Assembly (NCBI RefSeq): GCF_003046175.1 | Contig: NZ_PZZM01000001.1 | Span: forward strand, 3,117,001-3,181,000 | Source of the DNA: Bosea sp. 124 | GTDB lineage: Bacteria > Pseudomonadota > Alphaproteobacteria > Rhizobiales > Beijerinckiaceae | Direction: 5' to 3' | Length of the DNA: 64,000 nt | Shown: positions 61,422-64,000 of the stretch, in pieces | Layout: the number at the start of each line of letters is the position of its first letter | How positions within the stretch are numbered: position 1 is the stretch's first letter | Notes under the pieces: generated by a model | Told to the model about the DNA's origin: nothing | Seen by the model: only the letters and a program-made list of their open reading frames with translations | Databases searched by the model: none | Translations under genes and position numbers: made by a program

Positions 61422-62045
61422 AGATTGGGCCGGAACGATGAACGTCCAGGGAACGAATTAAGCGCAATTCGACTAGCTGGCACCGGCGTACCGTGTTCGG
61501 GTACTCACCCATCGAAATCAGATGGTCCAGCTACGCTCAGCCAGGCTGCGGAGGATCAGCGTCAGGGCCGTAAAAATGGGCTCTTTCGAAGCCCCCTGGA
61601 GGTCCGTTTGCAGGGGCTGGCTCAGGGGCGCGCGACGATCAGGGACGAAAAAAAGTAGCGGGAGGCGTCCGGTGACCGGACGAACGGGGAGGTACGAATC
61701 CACCGAGAGGACCTTACATTCCTCGACCGGCGAGCCGCTGGGACGGTGAGCATATCATTTGGGACGTTGCGCATAGAAACGGCGAAGCGTGACGTGCAGC
61801 GACATGTTCATGCGTCCAGGTGCGACTGGCAAGGTCGGGATGATCAGACGGCCGACCGTCTATCTGAGGTGGCACAAATCAGAGTTGGCGAGAATCTTGA
61901 CGCAAAGTGCCGCATCGCTGAATTTGGGTTCGATCGTCAGACACACTCAGTTTTGTCCGCACGACTGATCATGCTCAACTCGGCATGCTACGGCGACGAG
62001 TCCCCGCCGCACTTGGGTCTCCACCGACAGCTTGGGAGGACGGCC
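61422..62045. other. Gene-free stretch before mscL
   Basis: About 620 bp. A GTCCGG-TGA-CCGGAC inverted repeat near 61667 and otherwise nothing I can interpret. A frame open upstream of mscL from 61746 shows no family resemblance. Confidence 0.4.
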
Positions 62046-62495
62046 ATGTTCGAGGAATTCAAGAAATTCGCTCTTCGCGGTAACGTTGTCGATTTAGCGG
62101 TAGGCGTGGTCATCGGAGCCGCGTTTGGGGCGATCGTCGCTTCGTTGGTGGCCGACATCATCATGCCCATCATCGGCGCGGTGACGGGAGGACTGGATTT
62201 TTCGAATTATTATGCGCCGCTTTCATCCAAGGTGCAGGCCGGTCTTAGCTACGCCGACGCCAAGAAGCAGGGGGCTGTACTTGGATATGGGCAGTTCATT
62301 ACAATAGCGCTTAATTTCGCGATCGTCGCATTCGTGCTGTTTATCGTTATCCGGGGCATGAACAAGATGAAGCGGGCCGAGGACGCCAAATTGGACGTAC
62401 CCAAAGCTCCCGAGATTTCGGCAGATGTTAAGTTGCTGACCGAAATCAGGGATCAAATGGCAGCGTTGAATGCCAAACTTGTCGGACGATCCTGA
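62046..62495 (+). CDS. mscL: Large-conductance mechanosensitive channel MscL
   Basis: 149 residues. Opens [44 protein letters not shown], which is the conserved N-terminal helix and TM1 of MscL. TM2 is [24 protein letters not shown]. The C-terminal bundle is [13 protein letters not shown]. It opens under osmotic downshock to release solutes. The ATG at 62046 has GGGAGG six bases upstream, so the longer open frame before it is not part of the gene. Confidence 0.97.
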   Translation: MFEEFKKFALRGNVVDLAVGVVIGAAFGAIVASLVADIIMPIIGAVTGGLDFSNYYAPLSSKVQAGLSYADAKKQGAVLGYGQFITIALNFAIVAFVLFIVIRGMNKMKRAEDAKLDVPKAPEISADVKLLTEIRDQMAALNAKLVGRS

Positions 62496-62536
62496 CGTGA
62501 TCGCTGATTGCATGTCTGTTCAGCCGGAGATTACGC

Positions 62537-63343
62537 TTGGTCGAGACCGCACGACACGACGCCTGGAGCGCGGGAGATAGTTGCGACCGCTACATGGGCC
62601 GATGGAGGCGGAAGATTGCGCCGCTGTTCCTCGATTGGTTCGACCCACCTACCGGTTTGGACTGGCTAGATGTGGGGTGCGGGACCGGCGCGCTTTCCGC
62701 TGCCATTGTCGCTCAGTGTTCGCCGAAAAGCGTGCTCGCCATCGATCCGTCTGAGGGCTTTCTCCAGACCGCGCAGGCGGCGCTCGCGGATGAGCGCATA
62801 CAGTTTCGACTAGGGGACGCCCAAGCCCTACCAGCAAAGCCGGGAAGCGTAGACGTGATCGCCTCCGGGTTGGTTCTCAACTTCGTGCCAGATCGTACCA
62901 AAGCGCTTAGCGAAATGCGGCGCGTCGGGCGTCCGGGTGCACTGATCGGGTTTTATGTCTAGGACTATCCCGGCGGCGGCATCGAGTTCATGCGAGCTTT
63001 TTGGCGGGCTGCGATTGAACTCGATCCGAAGGCCCTCGACCTGATGGAAAGCAGACGCTTCCCGTTCTGCACCCCGGAAGGGCTAACAGCCCTGGTTAAG
63101 GATGCGGGACTGGATGTTCTCGGTCATGCGCCGATCGAAGCTCCTACGGTGTTCTCGAACTTCGACGACTACTGGCAGCCGTTCACGCTGGGAGCAGGCC
63201 CAGCGCCGGGCTACTGCATGAGTCTTGAGCCGGATCACCGGGAGCGTCTGCGGCAGAAACTCGATCAGACATTACCCCGTCAAGAGGACGGATCAATACG
63301 GCTGAGGGCGAGAGCATGGGCTTTGAAGGCCAGCGTCAATTGA
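62537..63343 (+). pseudogene. SAM-dependent methyltransferase interrupted by an in-frame TAG
   Basis: Class I methyltransferase of about 268 codons from a TTG at 62537. Motif I LDVGCGTGALSAAIV, motif II-like VLAIDPSEGFLQTAQAAL and VDVIASGLVLNFVPD are intact. The frame stops at TAG 62960-62962 inside GFYV-stop-DYPGGGIEFMRAFW and then continues without any shift to 63343. Family members usually have Trp there (GFYVWDYPGG), so a single TGG-to-TAG change explains it. It is a recent nonsense mutation, a suppressed amber codon or a sequencing error. The second half starts with a usable ATG at 62990 but would lack the SAM site. Confidence 0.85.
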
Positions 63344-63469
63344 ACCGATTTCGATTTGGAGGGCTGCGCGCGGCGCAGGCTGGGGGGCCACCATCCTTGA
63401 TCCGATTTTCAGGCGGTGGCTGAAAGGAATGGTGATACGCTGGCGTTGTAGTCCGCCGGAGAGTCATTC

Positions 63470-63730
63470 ATGACCCAAGAGCAGAGGGCTGGGTTGGCGC
63501 GGTTGATGCTCTGTTGGCCGGAAGGTCGTGCTGCGCTCCGTCTTATGAGCGCTTCAGACATTCCCCTGTTGGACCTTTGCGAAGCCTACAACCTAGCTTG
63601 CAACGCCGCCGCTTATTGGTCGAAATCGAATTCTGCAAACGCGGCCGAAATTGCCGATGAATACCGCTCGCTCGTTCCCGAAATCGAAGCCGAGGCTCGT
63701 CAAAGGGTGAATGGGCCGCGTGGTTCCTGA
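63470..63730 (+). CDS. Small hypothetical protein
   Basis: 86 residues starting MTQEQRAGLARLMLCWPEGRAALRLMSASDIPLLDLCEAYNLAC and ending with polar residues. Largely helical by eye, with regular codon use. The ATG has a GGAGA-type element upstream. No family recognised. Confidence 0.55.
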   Translation: MTQEQRAGLARLMLCWPEGRAALRLMSASDIPLLDLCEAYNLACNAAAYWSKSNSANAAEIADEYRSLVPEIEAEARQRVNGPRGS

Positions 63731-63837
63731 TAAGTTCTCCTCCTTTCCGCAGGGCGGGGTCGGAATTTAGATTTTTTCCAACGTGTGGAAACTTTCCTCC
63801 GCTGCGACGTTTTTCATGTCGTTTATGGGAGGAGGAC

Positions 63838-64000
63838 ATGACATCGAGTAATCGATCACACCGCCCTCTGGATGCTGGCGAGAATATAAGGCCAGCAGAA
63901 GCAGACGCTTCGACCGGCCAATCAGCGCCCGTTCATGAAGGTTCTTTTGCTTCAGTATTGTGGATAGTCATGGTGTTATGGCTGGCATTGCTCGGGTTTG
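63838..64000 (+). CDS. Start of a membrane protein (cut by window edge)
   Basis: ATG at 63838 directly preceded by GGGAGGAGGAC, a very strong ribosome site. 54 codons are open to the edge: a polar N-terminus (MTSSNRSHRPLDAGEN), then SFASVLWIVMVLWLALLGF, the beginning of a transmembrane helix. The rest is outside the window, so no family can be named. Confidence 0.6.
   Translation, partial: MTSSNRSHRPLDAGENIRPAEADASTGQSAPVHEGSFASVLWIVMVLWLALLGF

Noticed and set aside
61746..62045. N-terminal extension of MscL
   Set aside because: MscL starts at 62046 with a strong ribosome site; the extension has no resemblance to the family.
1..64000. tRNA, rRNA or riboswitch genes
   Set aside because: I looked for T-loop words (GGTTCGAATCC-like) and known conserved cores and found none with a matching structure.

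Overview
The window looks like a chromosomal segment of a high-GC alphaproteobacterium, most likely Hyphomicrobiales (the rhizobial order). The basis is a MucR/Ros-type regulator, an LdtR/ExpG-like MarR regulator, a curli locus with the alphaproteobacterial factor CsgH, a PrsD/PrtD-type type I secretion pair and an overall rhizobial style of gene content. I cannot fix the genus by eye. Most of the window (about 1-58 kb) is a biofilm-matrix or cell-surface island. The right end (58-64 kb) is ordinary chromosome with decayed mobile DNA.

Layout. 0-6 kb: start of an RTX-repeat secreted protein, its type I secretion adaptor and ABC exporter, then a divergent MarR-type regulator overlapping a glycosyltransferase. 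6-14 kb: a membrane acyltransferase next to a 2160-residue type I polyketide synthase (KS-AT-KR-DH-ACP-TE). 14-20 kb: WecG/TagA transferase, SGNH-like esterase, an initiating sugar-phosphate transferase (WcaJ type), a flavin reductase and a GT2 enzyme. 20-31 kb: TolC, GH9 glycanase, Wzx-like flippase, more glycosyltransferases and a polysaccharide deacetylase. 31-36.5 kb: curli locus (large curlin, CsgH, minor curlin, CsgF, CsgG, a lipoprotein and a distal small curlin). 36.5-38.6 kb: toxin-antitoxin-like operon and small proteins. 38.7-46 kb: glycosyltransferase, then an NRPS with an N-terminal formyltransferase and a luciferase-like monooxygenase inserted inside the adenylation domain, coupled to a phosphopantetheinyl transferase. 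46-58 kb: Wzc-like co-polymerase with a damaged Walker A, Wza/ExoF-like export protein, glycosyltransferase, Wzy-like polymerase, methyltransferase, GtrA, GT2 and a GT39-like enzyme. 58-64 kb: gene-poor stretch, MucR, ISL3 and resolvase remnants, MscL, a methyltransferase broken by one stop codon, and small hypothetical genes.

How it may work together. WcaJ, the glycosyltransferases, Wzx, Wzy, Wzc-like and Wza-like proteins together form a nearly complete Wzx/Wzy exopolysaccharide pathway. The acyltransferase, esterase, deacetylase, GH9 enzyme and type I exporter could tailor or trim the polymer. Curli would add an amyloid fibre. The most unusual point is that a PKS, a formyl-starting NRPS with a built-in flavin monooxygenase, a PPTase and a flavin reductase are scattered among these genes rather than forming a separate cluster. 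I infer a small polyketide/aminoacyl product made together with, or attached to, the matrix. The sequence shows only the gene arrangement, not the product.
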